DNA of 64,000 nt from an uncultured Paracoccaceae bacterium (GTDB lineage: Bacteria > Pseudomonadota > Alphaproteobacteria > Rhodobacterales > Rhodobacteraceae): the NCBI GenBank assembly GCA_947495795.1, contig CANMAI010000005.1, positions 186,001 through 250,000 of the forward strand, given 5' to 3'. This document shows positions 24,389 to 33,604 of this stretch, piece by piece (position 1 is the first letter of the stretch; the number at the start of each line of letters is the position of its first letter). The notes under the pieces are model-generated. The model was given only the letters and a program-made list of their open reading frames with translations, was not told where the DNA came from and made no database searches. Position numbers and translations under genes: made by a program.

Positions 24389-25246
24389 TCAATGACTAAA
24401 GAGTATTGGCATTTTTGAGCGGTCCACAACCGTTTGTGTATTCCCTCCGAAAAGAGTTTCGCGTTCATGACTATCGCCGTAAGCCCCCATGATCAAAAGA
24501 TCGGTGTCTTCGGCTTGTGCAGCAGACATTATTGCCTGACCGATTGATTTACTTGCAGTAATTCGAATAATTGAGGCTGTCGCCTTGTGCAGCCCGAGAT
24601 AGGCCGCGAGATCTTCTGCGGTGGTGCCCGGACCTGAGTCGACACCGGTCGAAAATATAAATATGTCAATTGCATGGCGAATGAGGCTCATGCTTTGAGC
24701 AACGGCGCGCGAGGCCTCCGCACTGCCATTCCAGGCGATTGCCACCCGCTTGCCCAAGGTCTCGGGCTGGGTCTCGCGCTCGGGGCACATCAGCACTGGA
24801 CGGCCCGAATGAAAGAGGGCTGCCTTGAGTGTGCTTGTGCCAAGGTTCCTGTCTTTATCGGGCTGGGCAACAGCGATGATATCGGCGAGCCTTCCGTGCC
24901 GTTTGATAACATCGACCTGGCGGCCCACTTCCTCCACGAAGGAAACGGTAGCACGGTCTCCCTCTGGCGCATTGGTCTGGTGGAGATCGAGTGTAGCCGC
25001 GAGGGCCTCGATCTCCTCGCGAAGGCTCTCCTCCTCTTTGTCCGCCAGAAGGTAGGATTGCTGGAGCAGTTGTTCGCGCAGCATCTTGGGCACTGGCACG
25101 CCGTAGGGCATCAGATCTTCGGGGCGCGGCCTGCAATGGGTGACCTCGATATGCGCGGAATGGCCGTGTGCAAGAGTGGCCGCATGCCTGAGCACGTTGT
25201 CACCCTTGCCGTCCCCCCGGACGGGCACCATGATCTTTCGGATCAT
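24389..25246 (-). CDS. Universal stress protein, tandem UspA domains
   Basis: Protein of 285 residues made of two Usp-like halves (about 1-140 and 165-285). The second ends with LLIMGAYGDSHERETLFGGNT, the G-x2-G-x9-G-type nucleotide-binding motif of ATP-binding UspA. The start at 25246 has GAGG upstream. It is embedded between fhs and tctC in the oxalate operon with 12 bp to fhs. Usp genes next to organic-acid transporters are common in this family of bacteria; a protective or signalling role during growth on the substrate is likely, but no enzymatic role is implied. Confidence 0.88.
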   Translation of the reverse strand: MIRKIMVPVRGDGKGDNVLRHAATLAHGHSAHIEVTHCRPRPEDLMPYGVPVPKMLREQLLQQSYLLADKEEESLREEIEALAATLDLHQTNAPEGDRATVSFVEEVGRQVDVIKRHGRLADIIAVAQPDKDRNLGTSTLKAALFHSGRPVLMCPERETQPETLGKRVAIAWNGSAEASRAVAQSMSLIRHAIDIFIFSTGVDSGPGTTAEDLAAYLGLHKATASIIRITASKSIGQAIMSAAQAEDTDLLIMGAYGDSHERETLFGGNTQTVVDRSKMPILFSH

Positions 25247-25258
25247 GATTCAACCTCT

Positions 25259-26926
25259 TCAAAACAGCCCATCGATCTCCCCCGCATCGTTGATACAAAT
25301 GGACTCCGCCGAAGGTTTGCGCGGAAGGCCCGGCATCGTCATGATCTCTCCGCAGACCACCACCACGAAGCCCGCACCTGCGGAAAGGCGCACCTCCCGC
25401 ACCGGAAGGCTGTGGCCCGTTGGCGCACCACGTCGCGTGGGATCGGTGGTGAAGGAATACTGCGTCTTGGCCATGCAGACGGGTAGGTGGCCGTAGCCCT
25501 GATCTTCCCACTGCTTCAGCTGATCGCGGATCTTCTTGTCGGCCACCACCTCATCGGCACGGTAGATTTCCTTGGCCACCGTCTCCATTTTGTCGAAGAG
25601 GCTCATATCATCAGGGTAGAGCGGCGCGAATTTCGCACTGCCGCCTTCGCAGAGTGCGACAACCTTCTCGGCGGTTTCAGTGATCCCAGCCCCCCCGTTG
25701 GACCAGTGCGTGTTGAGGATGGCCTCCACGCCGAGGCTTGCGCAGTACTCCTTGATCGCTTCCACTTCCGCATCTGTATCCGTGATGAAGTGGTTGATGC
25801 CGACAACCAGTGGCACGCCGAACTTCTGGACGTTTTCGATATGGCGACCGAGATTGGCGCAGCCCGCTTTCACGGCATCCACGTTCTCCGCGCCGAGATC
25901 ATCCTTCGCGACGCCACCGTTCATCTTCATCGCGCGAATGGTGGCGACCAGCACCACAGCAGCGGGCTTCAGGCCAGCCTTGCGGCATTTGATATCGAAA
26001 AACTTCTCGGCCCCGAGATCAGCCCCGAATCCTGCTTCCGTCACCACGTAGTCCGCAAGCTTCAGAGCGGTCGTGGTGGCGACAACCGAATTGCAGCCAT
26101 GTGCAATATTGGCGAAAGGCCCGCCATGCACGAAGGCCGGGTTGTTTTCGAGTGTTTGCACCAGGTTCGGCTGCATGGCTTGTTGGAGCAGCACCGTCAT
26201 CGCGCCGTCGGCCTTGATATCGCGGCAATATACTGGTGTTCGATCCCGTCGGTAGGCGACGATGATATCGCCCAGACGTTTTTCGAGATCGGCAAGATCG
26301 GTGGCGAGGCAGAGGATGGCCATCACTTCGGAGGCAACCGTGATATCGAAACCTGCCTCGCGCGGGAAGCCGTTGGCCACACCGCCGAGATTGCAGACGA
26401 TTTCGCGCAGCGCGCGGTCGTTCATATCCATCACGCGCTTGTAGGCGATGCGGCGGATGTCGATTTCCTGCTCGTTGCCCCAATAGATGTGGTTGTCGAG
26501 CATTGCCGCGAGCAGGTTATGGGCCGACGTGATGGCGTGAAAATCGCCTGTGAAATGGAGGTTCATATCCTCCATAGGCACGACCTGCGCGTAGCCGCCG
26601 CCAGCTGCCCCACCCTTCATCCCAAAGCAGGGGCCGAGGGACGCTTCGCGGATGCAGATCGCGGCCTTCTTGCCGATCTTGTTGAGGCCGTCGCCGAGGC
26701 CCACTGTGGTTGTCGTCTTGCCCTCACCGGCAGGGGTGGGATTGATGGCGGTGACCAGGATCAGTTTGCCATCGGGTTTGTCCGCCAGCGATTTGATGAA
26801 GCTCTCCGATACCTTGGCCTTATCATGGCCGAAGGGAAGCAGATGCTCGTTCGGGATATCGAGCTTTGCGCCAATCTCCTGAATGGGTCTCTTCTGGGCT
26901 TTGCGGGCAATCTCGATATCGGACAT
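25259..26926 (-). CDS. fhs: Formate--tetrahydrofolate ligase
   Basis: 10-formyl-THF synthetase of 555 residues, full length for the family. The ATP-binding loop is [11 protein letters not shown] at about 63-73; [19 protein letters not shown] and the long conserved core are intact. It catalyses formate + THF + ATP to 10-formyl-THF + ADP + Pi, a reversible reaction. The ATG at 26926 is preceded by AAAGGA. In the oxalate operon it would capture the formate released from formyl-CoA for C1 assimilation, or run in reverse to recover ATP from 10-formyl-THF. It lies 24 bp after the formyltransferase-like gene. Confidence 0.96.
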   Translation of the reverse strand: MSDIEIARKAQKRPIQEIGAKLDIPNEHLLPFGHDKAKVSESFIKSLADKPDGKLILVTAINPTPAGEGKTTTTVGLGDGLNKIGKKAAICIREASLGPCFGMKGGAAGGGYAQVVPMEDMNLHFTGDFHAITSAHNLLAAMLDNHIYWGNEQEIDIRRIAYKRVMDMNDRALREIVCNLGGVANGFPREAGFDITVASEVMAILCLATDLADLEKRLGDIIVAYRRDRTPVYCRDIKADGAMTVLLQQAMQPNLVQTLENNPAFVHGGPFANIAHGCNSVVATTTALKLADYVVTEAGFGADLGAEKFFDIKCRKAGLKPAAVVLVATIRAMKMNGGVAKDDLGAENVDAVKAGCANLGRHIENVQKFGVPLVVGINHFITDTDAEVEAIKEYCASLGVEAILNTHWSNGGAGITETAEKVVALCEGGSAKFAPLYPDDMSLFDKMETVAKEIYRADEVVADKKIRDQLKQWEDQGYGHLPVCMAKTQYSFTTDPTRRGAPTGHSLPVREVRLSAGAGFVVVVCGEIMTMPGLPRKPSAESICINDAGEIDGLF

Positions 26927-26950
26927 ATGCGTATTCCTTTGTGGGGGTGT

Positions 26951-27865
26951 TCAGGAGCCGAGGGTGTCGCCTTGCTTTAGGCCAGCGGCGGCGGCCCATT
27001 CACCCGCCGGTTGCTTGGCCTCGCCTGCGGGGCGCACGCGTTTCAGAAGGATGCGGCCGCCATTGGCCTGCACCGTGATACCATCGGCACCTACCTCGAC
27101 GATCTCGCCGGGGGTGCCTGTGCCATCGATGCGAGCACTATCGTAGATCTGGAACTCAGCGCCGTTCAGCGTTGATGAGGCCCCGGGAGCCGGGTTCGCT
27201 GCGCGGATAGTGTTGTAGATATCGGCCACCGGTTTGGCCCAATCAATCCGGGCGAGATCCTTCTTGAACCAGCTTTCGTAGGAGCCATCGCCGAGGCGCT
27301 GATCGTGCTTGATGATCACGCCTGCCTTCACAAGATCCAGCCCCTCGATCATGGCATCGACGCCCATCGGGAAAAGCTTCTTGAAATAGACATCGCCCAG
27401 CGTCTCATCCGGCCCGATCTCGCAGCTTTTCTGGAGCATTATGGGGCCTTCATCGAGCCCGTCATCGGGCCAGAAGATCGTTAGGCCTGTCCGGGTCTTG
27501 CCCATAGCGATCGGCCAATTGATGGAGGAGGGGCCGCGATGCGCGGGGCAGAGGGAGGGATGGTACTGGAAGGTGCCGTATTTCGGCGCGTCGCGCACGG
27601 CTTCCGGCACGAAGAGAAGGACATAGGCCATCATGCAGACATCTGCATTGAAGCTCTTCATAAGCTCCAACGCTTCAGGCGTTTTCCAGCTGGCGGGCTG
27701 GTGCACGGGCAAGCCCTTCTCACGCGCAAACTCGACCAGCGGATCCTCAGGCTTGCCTTCCTTGGTGGGTGCGGAGCAGACCGCAACCACATCTTCTCCT
27801 CGTTCGAGAAGACGTTCCAGAACAGCCTTACCAAAGGCCTGTTGGCCATGAACAACTATGCGCAT
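26951..27865 (-). CDS. Formyltransferase-domain protein like the ALDH1L1 hydrolase domain
   Basis: Protein of 304 residues with a folate-type formyltransferase N-domain and an FMT-C-like domain. It resembles the N-terminal 10-formyl-THF hydrolase domain of ALDH1L1 more than Met-tRNA formyltransferase: YHPSLCPAHRGPSSINW has the catalytic H102, and FWPDDGLDEG holds D138, in the same spacing as H106/D142 of ALDH1L1. No aldehyde dehydrogenase domain is attached. It sits between frc and fhs, so it likely acts on 10-formyl-THF or moves a formyl group between CoA and THF. The latter reaction is a hypothesis. Confidence 0.83.
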   Translation of the reverse strand: MRIVVHGQQAFGKAVLERLLERGEDVVAVCSAPTKEGKPEDPLVEFAREKGLPVHQPASWKTPEALELMKSFNADVCMMAYVLLFVPEAVRDAPKYGTFQYHPSLCPAHRGPSSINWPIAMGKTRTGLTIFWPDDGLDEGPIMLQKSCEIGPDETLGDVYFKKLFPMGVDAMIEGLDLVKAGVIIKHDQRLGDGSYESWFKKDLARIDWAKPVADIYNTIRAANPAPGASSTLNGAEFQIYDSARIDGTGTPGEIVEVGADGITVQANGGRILLKRVRPAGEAKQPAGEWAAAAGLKQGDTLGS

Positions 27866-27916
27866 CTCTCACTCCCATGTTGAGGCCTCCGCTCTCTGGC
27901 GGCTGACCTCCCCTTG

Positions 27917-29191
27917 TTATTCTGCTGCGACCTTTGCCGGATCGCCCACCGCGCCCGACGTAATCACCCGTTCCAGATCGTCGCCGGAATAGCCCAGCAC
28001 ATCGCTCAGGATCTCGTTCGTGTGCTCTCCGAGCAACGGCGAGCGCTCCACCTCCACAAGGCTGTCCGAAAGCTTGATCGGGCAGCCAACGCTTGTGTAA
28101 CGGCCCCGCTCTGGATGATCGACATCGACAATCGTGCCGGTGGCGCGCAGCCCGTCATCCTCGATGATCTCCTTGGTGGAGAGGATTGGGCCGACGGGGA
28201 TGTTGAGTGGGTTGCAGATATCCATGACCTCGTACTTCGTCTTGGTCATCGTCCATTCCTCGATCCGGGCGAAGATCGCGTTCAGCTTGTCCAGCCGCTC
28301 GGGCGGGGTGGCATAGCCCTCTTTCTCTTTCCATTCCTCCATGCCGATCACATCGCAGATGTTTTTCCAGACGGCGGCCTGAGTGATGAAATAGGTGTAG
28401 GCGTTGGGATCCGTTTCCCAGCCCTTGCATTTCAGGATGCGGCCGGGCTGGCCCCCGCCGCTATCATTGCCCGCGCGCGGTGTGGCCTCGCCGAAGGGGA
28501 TGCCTTCGCCGAACTGGCTGTATTCGTTAAGCGGGCCTGCATCCAGGCGCTGCTGATCGCGGAGCTTGACGCGGCAGAGGTTGAGCACTCCGTCCTGCAT
28601 AGCGGCGGAAACCTTCTGGCCTTTGCCTGATTTCTCCCTTTGGAAGAGAGCTGTGACAATGCCGAGAGCGAGGTGCAGGCCGGTGCCGCTATCGCCGATC
28701 TGAGCGCCTGTCACCAGCGGTGGCCCATCCAGAAAGCCGGTGGTGGAGGCGGAGCCGCCAGCACATTGCGCCACGTTCTCGTAGACCTTGCAATCCTCGT
28801 ACTTTCCGGGGCCGAACCCCTTGATCGAGGCCATGATGATCTTCGGGTTGATTTCCTGAATACGCTCCCAACCGAAGCCCATCCTGTCCAGTGCACCCGG
28901 TGCGAAGTTCTCCACCAGAACGTCGCATTCCTCAATCAGACGGGTCAGCACTTCCTTGCCCGTCTCGTTCTTGGAATTAAGCTCTATAGAGCGCTTGTTG
29001 TGGTTGAGCATAGTGAAGTAGAGGCTGTCCGCACCCGGCACGTCCACCAGTTGCTTGCGCGTGGCGTCACCCACGCCCGGACGCTCCACCTTGATCACAT
29101 CCGCGCCGAACCACGCCAGAAGCTGTGTGCAGGTGGGGCCGGATTGGACATGGGTGAAATCCAGGATCTTGACGCCTTCAAGGGCTTTCAT
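27917..29191 (-). CDS. frc: Formyl-CoA:oxalate CoA-transferase
   Basis: Family III CoA-transferase of 424 residues, matching Frc in length. The catalytic Asp is D167 in [10 protein letters not shown], the same motif and position as Asp169 of Oxalobacter Frc; [15 protein letters not shown] and the N-terminal [14 protein letters not shown] are also typical. It exchanges CoA between formyl-CoA and oxalate, giving oxalyl-CoA and formate. The start at 29191 ([10 protein letters not shown]) fits the family; the longer frame to 29242 overlaps oxc. Use of succinyl-CoA as donor cannot be excluded. Confidence 0.94.
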   Translation of the reverse strand: MKALEGVKILDFTHVQSGPTCTQLLAWFGADVIKVERPGVGDATRKQLVDVPGADSLYFTMLNHNKRSIELNSKNETGKEVLTRLIEECDVLVENFAPGALDRMGFGWERIQEINPKIIMASIKGFGPGKYEDCKVYENVAQCAGGSASTTGFLDGPPLVTGAQIGDSGTGLHLALGIVTALFQREKSGKGQKVSAAMQDGVLNLCRVKLRDQQRLDAGPLNEYSQFGEGIPFGEATPRAGNDSGGGQPGRILKCKGWETDPNAYTYFITQAAVWKNICDVIGMEEWKEKEGYATPPERLDKLNAIFARIEEWTMTKTKYEVMDICNPLNIPVGPILSTKEIIEDDGLRATGTIVDVDHPERGRYTSVGCPIKLSDSLVEVERSPLLGEHTNEILSDVLGYSGDDLERVITSGAVGDPAKVAAE

Positions 29192-29225
29192 TGGCTTGCT
29201 CTCAGATAATTGTTGGGTGCTGGCG

Positions 29226-30956
29226 TCATTTCTTGGAGACAACGCTTTGCGGGTTCAGGTTGCCGATGCGCCCGCTCTCCGTGCCGGAGCCTGGGTCGAT
29301 CACCGCGTTGATGAGTGTGGGGGCACCGCTTTCCAGCGCTTCGTTGACAGCCTGGACAAGTTCGTCGGGCGAGGTCGCGTAGACACCCTTGCCGCCGAAC
29401 GCCTCCATCATCTTGTCGTAGCGGCTGTCTTTCACGAATACGGTGGGGGCCACATCGGCGCCGCCTGTCGGGTTTTCGTCCGTTCCGCGGTAGATACCGT
29501 TGTTGTTGAAGACAACGATGCAGACGGGCAGGTTGTAGCGGCAGATCGTCTCCACCTCCATGCCCGAAAAGCCGAAGGCGCTGTCACCTTCCACTGCCAG
29601 AACGCGCTCTCCCGTTTCCACGGCGGCGGCGATGGCGGAACCCATGCCGATGCCCATCACGCCCCATGTGCCGACGTCCACCCGTTTGCGGGGCTTGTAG
29701 ATGTCGATGATTGAGCGGGCGAAATCGAGTGTGTTCGCCCCTTCGTTCACAAGGATTGTATCCGGGCGCTCCTTGATGATGTTGCGAAGAGCACCGAGGG
29801 CGGAATGGAAATCCATCGGCACGGAATTGTTGCGCAGCTTGGAGCCCATTCGCTCCAGATTGGCGTCTTTCTTGGCCTTGACGGTCTCTAGCCATGCGGA
29901 GGGTGGCTTCTGCCAGTTCTCTCCCATGCCTTCCAGCATGGCTGAGACGCAGGAGCCTATATCGCCGACGAGAGGGGCGACAATCTCGATATTGCTGTCC
30001 ATTTCCTTGGGCTCGATATCGATGTGGATGAATTTCTTGGCGTCGCTGCCCCACTGTTTGCCCTTACCATGGGAGAGAAGCCAGTTGAGGCGTGCGCCGA
30101 TCATCATCACCGTGTCGGCTTCTTTGAGAACCAGCGAGCGTGCGGCCCCGGCGGATTGATCATGCGTATCGGGCAGGAGACCCTTGGCCATGCTCATGGG
30201 CAGGTACGGGATGCCGCTCTTCTCCACGAAATCACGGATCAGCGCATCCTCCTGCACGTAGGATGCGCCCTTGCCGAGGATGATGAGTGGCCGTTCGGCG
30301 GATTTGAGAACCTCAAGTGCACGCGCCACTGAATCGGGGGCGGGCAGTTGCTTTGGGGCGGGGTCGATGACTTTCACGAGAGATTTGTCGCCCTCTGCCT
30401 TATCCATCACCTGCGCAAAGAGCTTTGCGGGAAGATCGAGATAAACGCCGCCCGGACGGCCCGAAACGGCAGCACGGATGGCGCGGGCGATGCCTATGCC
30501 AATATCTTCCGCGTGGAGAACGCGGTAGGCGGCCTTGCAAAGTGGCTTGGCGATGGCAAGCTGGTCCATCTCCTCGTAGTCGCCTTGCTGGAGGTCCACG
30601 ATCTCGCGCTCCGACGAGCCGGAAATGAGGATCATGGGCCAGCAATTGGTGGTGGCGTGGGCGAGTGCGGTAAGACCATTGAGGAAACCGGGGGCGGAAA
30701 CGGTGAGGCAGACGCCCGGTTTCTTTGTGAGATATCCAGCAGCGGCTGCCGCGTTGCCGGCGTTCTGTTCGTGACGAAAGGAGATCACGCGCATGCCCTC
30801 TGCCTGCGCAATCCGGCCCAGATCCGTGATGGGTATGCCGGGCACGCCGTAGATCGTGGTGAGGCCATTCAGCTTCAGTGCGTCGATAACGAGATGAAAC
30901 CCATCTGTAAGGCTTTGTGGCTCAGCGACCTCCAAGGTCTCAACTGTGGCAGACAT
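29226..30956 (-). CDS. oxc: Oxalyl-CoA decarboxylase
   Basis: ThDP-dependent enzyme of 576 residues with three-domain architecture. The N-terminal domain has the cofactor-activating E63 in [10 protein letters not shown]. The C-terminal Mg-ThDP motif runs from [10 protein letters not shown] to [11 protein letters not shown] (about 480-510). It converts oxalyl-CoA to formyl-CoA and CO2. The ATG at 30956 follows GGGAG. It is the first enzyme gene after the gntR regulator (26 bp) and is followed by frc, the standard pair for oxalate degradation. Confidence 0.96.
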   Translation of the reverse strand: MSATVETLEVAEPQSLTDGFHLVIDALKLNGLTTIYGVPGIPITDLGRIAQAEGMRVISFRHEQNAGNAAAAAGYLTKKPGVCLTVSAPGFLNGLTALAHATTNCWPMILISGSSEREIVDLQQGDYEEMDQLAIAKPLCKAAYRVLHAEDIGIGIARAIRAAVSGRPGGVYLDLPAKLFAQVMDKAEGDKSLVKVIDPAPKQLPAPDSVARALEVLKSAERPLIILGKGASYVQEDALIRDFVEKSGIPYLPMSMAKGLLPDTHDQSAGAARSLVLKEADTVMMIGARLNWLLSHGKGKQWGSDAKKFIHIDIEPKEMDSNIEIVAPLVGDIGSCVSAMLEGMGENWQKPPSAWLETVKAKKDANLERMGSKLRNNSVPMDFHSALGALRNIIKERPDTILVNEGANTLDFARSIIDIYKPRKRVDVGTWGVMGIGMGSAIAAAVETGERVLAVEGDSAFGFSGMEVETICRYNLPVCIVVFNNNGIYRGTDENPTGGADVAPTVFVKDSRYDKMMEAFGGKGVYATSPDELVQAVNEALESGAPTLINAVIDPGSGTESGRIGNLNPQSVVSKK

Positions 30957-30982
30957 TCTTACTCCCTTGCATTCTCTTGTTC

Positions 30983-31690
30983 TTAGTTTTTCAAAGCGCC
31001 TTCTGCGCGGGCATCCATCCGGCTCCAGACCGTGCGCACATGATCGTGAAGGCGCATCGTGTGTTCGCGCACAAGGCGTGAGGCAAGCTCCGGTGAGCGG
31101 GCCTCGATCGCTTCTATGATCTCCATATGATCGACAACGGAATTGGCGGCGCGATCGTTTTCTTCGAGAGCGCGGCGGCGGACGGCGTACATATGGACGA
31201 AAAGACTTTCCGCCATGTCTTTCAGCAGTTTGCAGCCACCCATTTCAAGGATCATCTGGTGAAAGCGGATGTTTGCATCGGAGTATTCGCCCAGATCAGC
31301 GCCCGCGGAACTAGCACTGTTGCCCATGGCGTGGCGACGCAGCGCCGCGATCTCTCCATCTGTTGCATTCACAGCGCTCATTCTGGCGGCCATGCTCTCA
31401 AGGGCTGCCCAAGCGATGATCATATCGAGGATCTCGTCGAGCGTCTTTCGGAGGACGAAAACGCCTTTGCGGGCGCGCACCTCCAGAAAACCTTCCTGCT
31501 CCAGCCTCGTGAGCGCTTCGCGCAAAGGTGTGCGGGAGATGCCAAGCTGTTCGGAGAGGGTGCGCTCGTCCAATCTTAGGTCGGCGCCTTCATCATAGAT
31601 GTTCATTTCTATGATCGCTGTGCGCAGCATCCCGTAGATCTGATCTTTCAGAGTCTGGTTGGTTGGAATTGGGCTGAGTTTCATAACCAT
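30983..31690 (-). CDS. GntR family regulator (FadR/FCD type), likely oxalate-responsive
   Basis: Regulator of 235 residues. The winged-helix domain (about 10-75) contains [24 protein letters not shown], and the all-helical FCD ligand-binding domain (about 85-225) has metal-binding-type residues in [19 protein letters not shown] and [10 protein letters not shown]. The start at 31690 is 8 nt from AAGG; an ATG two codons later is an alternative. It is the promoter-proximal gene of the oxalate operon, so autoregulation is likely. The palindrome TGGTATACCA over its promoter and upstream of the sucC-like gene fits the operator form of FadR-type GntR proteins. The effector is unknown. Confidence 0.9.
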   Translation of the reverse strand: MVMKLSPIPTNQTLKDQIYGMLRTAIIEMNIYDEGADLRLDERTLSEQLGISRTPLREALTRLEQEGFLEVRARKGVFVLRKTLDEILDMIIAWAALESMAARMSAVNATDGEIAALRRHAMGNSASSAGADLGEYSDANIRFHQMILEMGGCKLLKDMAESLFVHMYAVRRRALEENDRAANSVVDHMEIIEAIEARSPELASRLVREHTMRLHDHVRTVWSRMDARAEGALKN

Positions 31691-31728
31691 ATGACTGGCC
31701 TTCAAAGAAAGTGACGACTCGGCGCATT

Positions 31729-31738
31729 TGGTATACCA
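31729..31738. promoter_or_regulatory. Candidate GntR operator of the oxalate operon
   Basis: TGGTATACCA is a perfect 10-bp palindrome of the FadR-type TnGTnnnACnA form. It overlaps the proposed -10 element on the minus strand, a position suited to repression. The same 10-mer occurs at 32396-32405 upstream of the sucC-like gene. Confidence 0.7.
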
Positions 31739-31763
31739 TAGACCACGAGTTAAGATCAGGCAA
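31735..31763 (-). promoter_or_regulatory. Candidate sigma-70 promoter of the gntR-oxc operon
   Basis: On the minus strand TTGCCT (31758-31763) and TATGGT (31735-31740) are separated by exactly 17 bp. The -10 hexamer overlaps the TGGTATACCA palindrome. The expected transcript start is about 35 bp before the gntR ATG. Confidence 0.5.
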
Positions 31764-31812
31764 TGTCGTAAACAGAGACTTTGGTCGGAAAGCAGAGTGG
31801 CACCGTTTGACT

Positions 31813-32325
31813 CTATCTTCCACCAAGCCCCATCATCCGCTCAGTGATAACCCCTTGCATCGCCTCAAGATGCGACCAGAATGCCTGATACTCGGTAAGC
31901 TGCTGAACTGTAAGCTCATCTTTGGGTTGTAGCAAGAAAGAGGCATCCTCCTCTGGCCATTGGATAATTTCGGCCATTCGGCAAAATCGGTAATAGCCGA
32001 CCGGATCCCTGTGCCGAATTTCTGCCAGCGCCGGATGCGCTGTTTCTTCTGTGATTGGCGCTTCCAGAATGTCTGTGAAGTAGCGGCCAACGCCGCTTTC
32101 GGACGGGCAACCGCGCGCTTCATGAATTGAGTGGAGCGCCGCCTTATCTGCGTCTGATGCGACGCCGCATTCCTTGCGGTAGGCGTTTGCAATCAAAAGT
32201 TGAGAAAGGGGGCGCCAATCCTTGAAGATGCGTCGCCCGTCATAGAAGGGGCAGGGATCTTCCTGCGCGGCGGCATGAAGCGACCCGATCAGGAACAAAA
32301 CACAAGCCAGGACAACGGTTTTCAT
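31813..32325 (-). CDS. Hypothetical secreted protein
   Basis: Unrecognised protein of 170 residues with a clear signal peptide (MKTVVLACVLFLIGSLHAAAQ) and three Cys in the mature part, two of which could form a disulfide. The start at 32325 places the signal peptide at the N-terminus; the frame opens further upstream without homology-like sequence. It is encoded between the two TGGTATACCA sites but is not obviously part of either transcription unit. No domain or function could be assigned. Confidence 0.7.
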   Translation of the reverse strand: MKTVVLACVLFLIGSLHAAAQEDPCPFYDGRRIFKDWRPLSQLLIANAYRKECGVASDADKAALHSIHEARGCPSESGVGRYFTDILEAPITEETAHPALAEIRHRDPVGYYRFCRMAEIIQWPEEDASFLLQPKDELTVQQLTEYQAFWSHLEAMQGVITERMMGLGGR

Positions 32326-32393
32326 GCTAGTAGGGTATCGTAAGCACGTGCGTTTACCAGAGAAAAACAATAGAAGATTGACCTTAGTCCGCA

Positions 32394-32414
32394 ATTGGTA
32401 TACCAGATACCAAT
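32394..32414. promoter_or_regulatory. Candidate GntR operator upstream of the sucC-like gene
   Basis: TGGTATACCA (32396-32405) overlaps a second dyad in which ATTGGTAT at 32394-32401 is mirrored by ATACCAAT at 32407-32414, giving two overlapping half-site arrangements. A TTGACC (32378-32383) just upstream may be the -35 element. The shared 10-mer links this gene pair to the oxalate operon regulator. Confidence 0.7.
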
Positions 32415-32449
32415 AAGGAAATTAGCCAAGGTTTTGGGGGGATTGGCGG

Positions 32450-33604
32450 ATGAACCTTTCGGAATACAGATCCAAGGAGCTTCTTGCGCAGTACGGAGTG
32501 CCAATACCCGGCGGTCGTTTTGCAGCCTCCGGCGAGGAGGCAGAGGCGCGCTGCCGTGAAATCGATGCGCGAAAGTATGTTGTGAAGGCGCAGATTAATG
32601 CGGGAGGAAGAGGGTTGGCCGGTGGCATCAAGTTTGCCGCCACACCTTCGGCAGTGCGTAGTGAGGCTCAGGCCCTGCTGGGAGCAAAGCTGGTGACGGA
32701 GCAGACAGGCTCCACCGGGGAGGTCGTGCGCGGTGTGTATGTTGAGGCTGCGGTAGATATCAGCGAGAGCTTCTATGTAGCCCTGATGCTGGACCCGGCG
32801 ACGGCGGAGCCTGTACTGCTTGCCTCCACTCAAGGCGGCGTGGCATTTGAAGGGGCGGCTCGGAAGAACCCGGATATCGTGGAGAGCCTGGCCCTCACGG
32901 CTGAAGCGGATATCGCGGGCTTTCTCGACCGGTTGGGTTTTCCTGATGCTCAGAAAGCCGCCCAACTCGTGGACGGGCTGCGCGAGGCGTTTCTGAAGAA
33001 CGATATGACTTTGGCCGAGATCAACCCGCTGGTGCCGGATGGTGCGGGCGGATGGCTGGCTGTGGATGCGAAGGTGAGCCTCGACGGCAATGCGCTTTTC
33101 CGTCATCCCGAACTGGAAGCCCTGATCGCAGATCAGGGGCTGACGGTGGCGGAACGTGTGGCGCAGGAAAACGAGATCAACCTCGTGAAGCTCGACGGCA
33201 ATATCGGCGTTGTGGTCAACGGGGCGGGGCTTGGATTGGTGACGAACGACATGCTGGTGGAGGCGGGCGGCAAACCTGCCAACTTCATGGATATCCGAAC
33301 AACGGCCACGAGCTTTCATATCGCAAAGGGGGTGGAGCTTCTGTTGGATGACCCTAGCGTGAAGATCATCCTTGTGAACGTTCATGGTGGTGGGATGACG
33401 GTGTGTGATACCGTTGCAGAGGGCATTGCCTTTGCCTACTCAAGAAGCAAACGTTCTCTTCCAATAGTCGCGCGGTTTGCCGGGCAGAGCGCGGAATGGG
33501 CGCACAAGATCCTGAAAGACAGATATTTGCCCGCAGAGGAAGTGCCGACCATCGGAAAGGCCGTGCAGCGCGCAGTTGAACTGGCTGGGGGAGGAACACG
33601 CTGA
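32450..33604 (+). CDS. Succinyl-CoA synthetase beta-like ATP-grasp subunit, diverged
   Basis: ATP-grasp acyl-CoA ligase beta subunit of 384 residues. The nucleotide-binding segment VVKAQINAGGRGLAGG is present, as are LAEINPLV and NGAGLGLVTNDML. Two loops that I recall as nearly invariant in SucC differ: the GGGA after NFLDV is RTTA here (NFMDIRTTA), and NIFGGIVRCD is replaced by NVHGGGMTVCD. This argues for a substrate other than succinate. It is translationally coupled to the alpha-like gene and sits behind an operator shared with the oxalate operon. An ADP-forming oxalate-CoA ligase or malate-CoA ligase are candidate activities. Confidence 0.85.
   Translation: MNLSEYRSKELLAQYGVPIPGGRFAASGEEAEARCREIDARKYVVKAQINAGGRGLAGGIKFAATPSAVRSEAQALLGAKLVTEQTGSTGEVVRGVYVEAAVDISESFYVALMLDPATAEPVLLASTQGGVAFEGAARKNPDIVESLALTAEADIAGFLDRLGFPDAQKAAQLVDGLREAFLKNDMTLAEINPLVPDGAGGWLAVDAKVSLDGNALFRHPELEALIADQGLTVAERVAQENEINLVKLDGNIGVVVNGAGLGLVTNDMLVEAGGKPANFMDIRTTATSFHIAKGVELLLDDPSVKIILVNVHGGGMTVCDTVAEGIAFAYSRSKRSLPIVARFAGQSAEWAHKILKDRYLPAEEVPTIGKAVQRAVELAGGGTR

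Noticed and set aside
25487-26980. A 497-codon plus-strand frame opposite fhs
   Set aside because: Exact antisense of a highly conserved enzyme gene; no domain features of its own.
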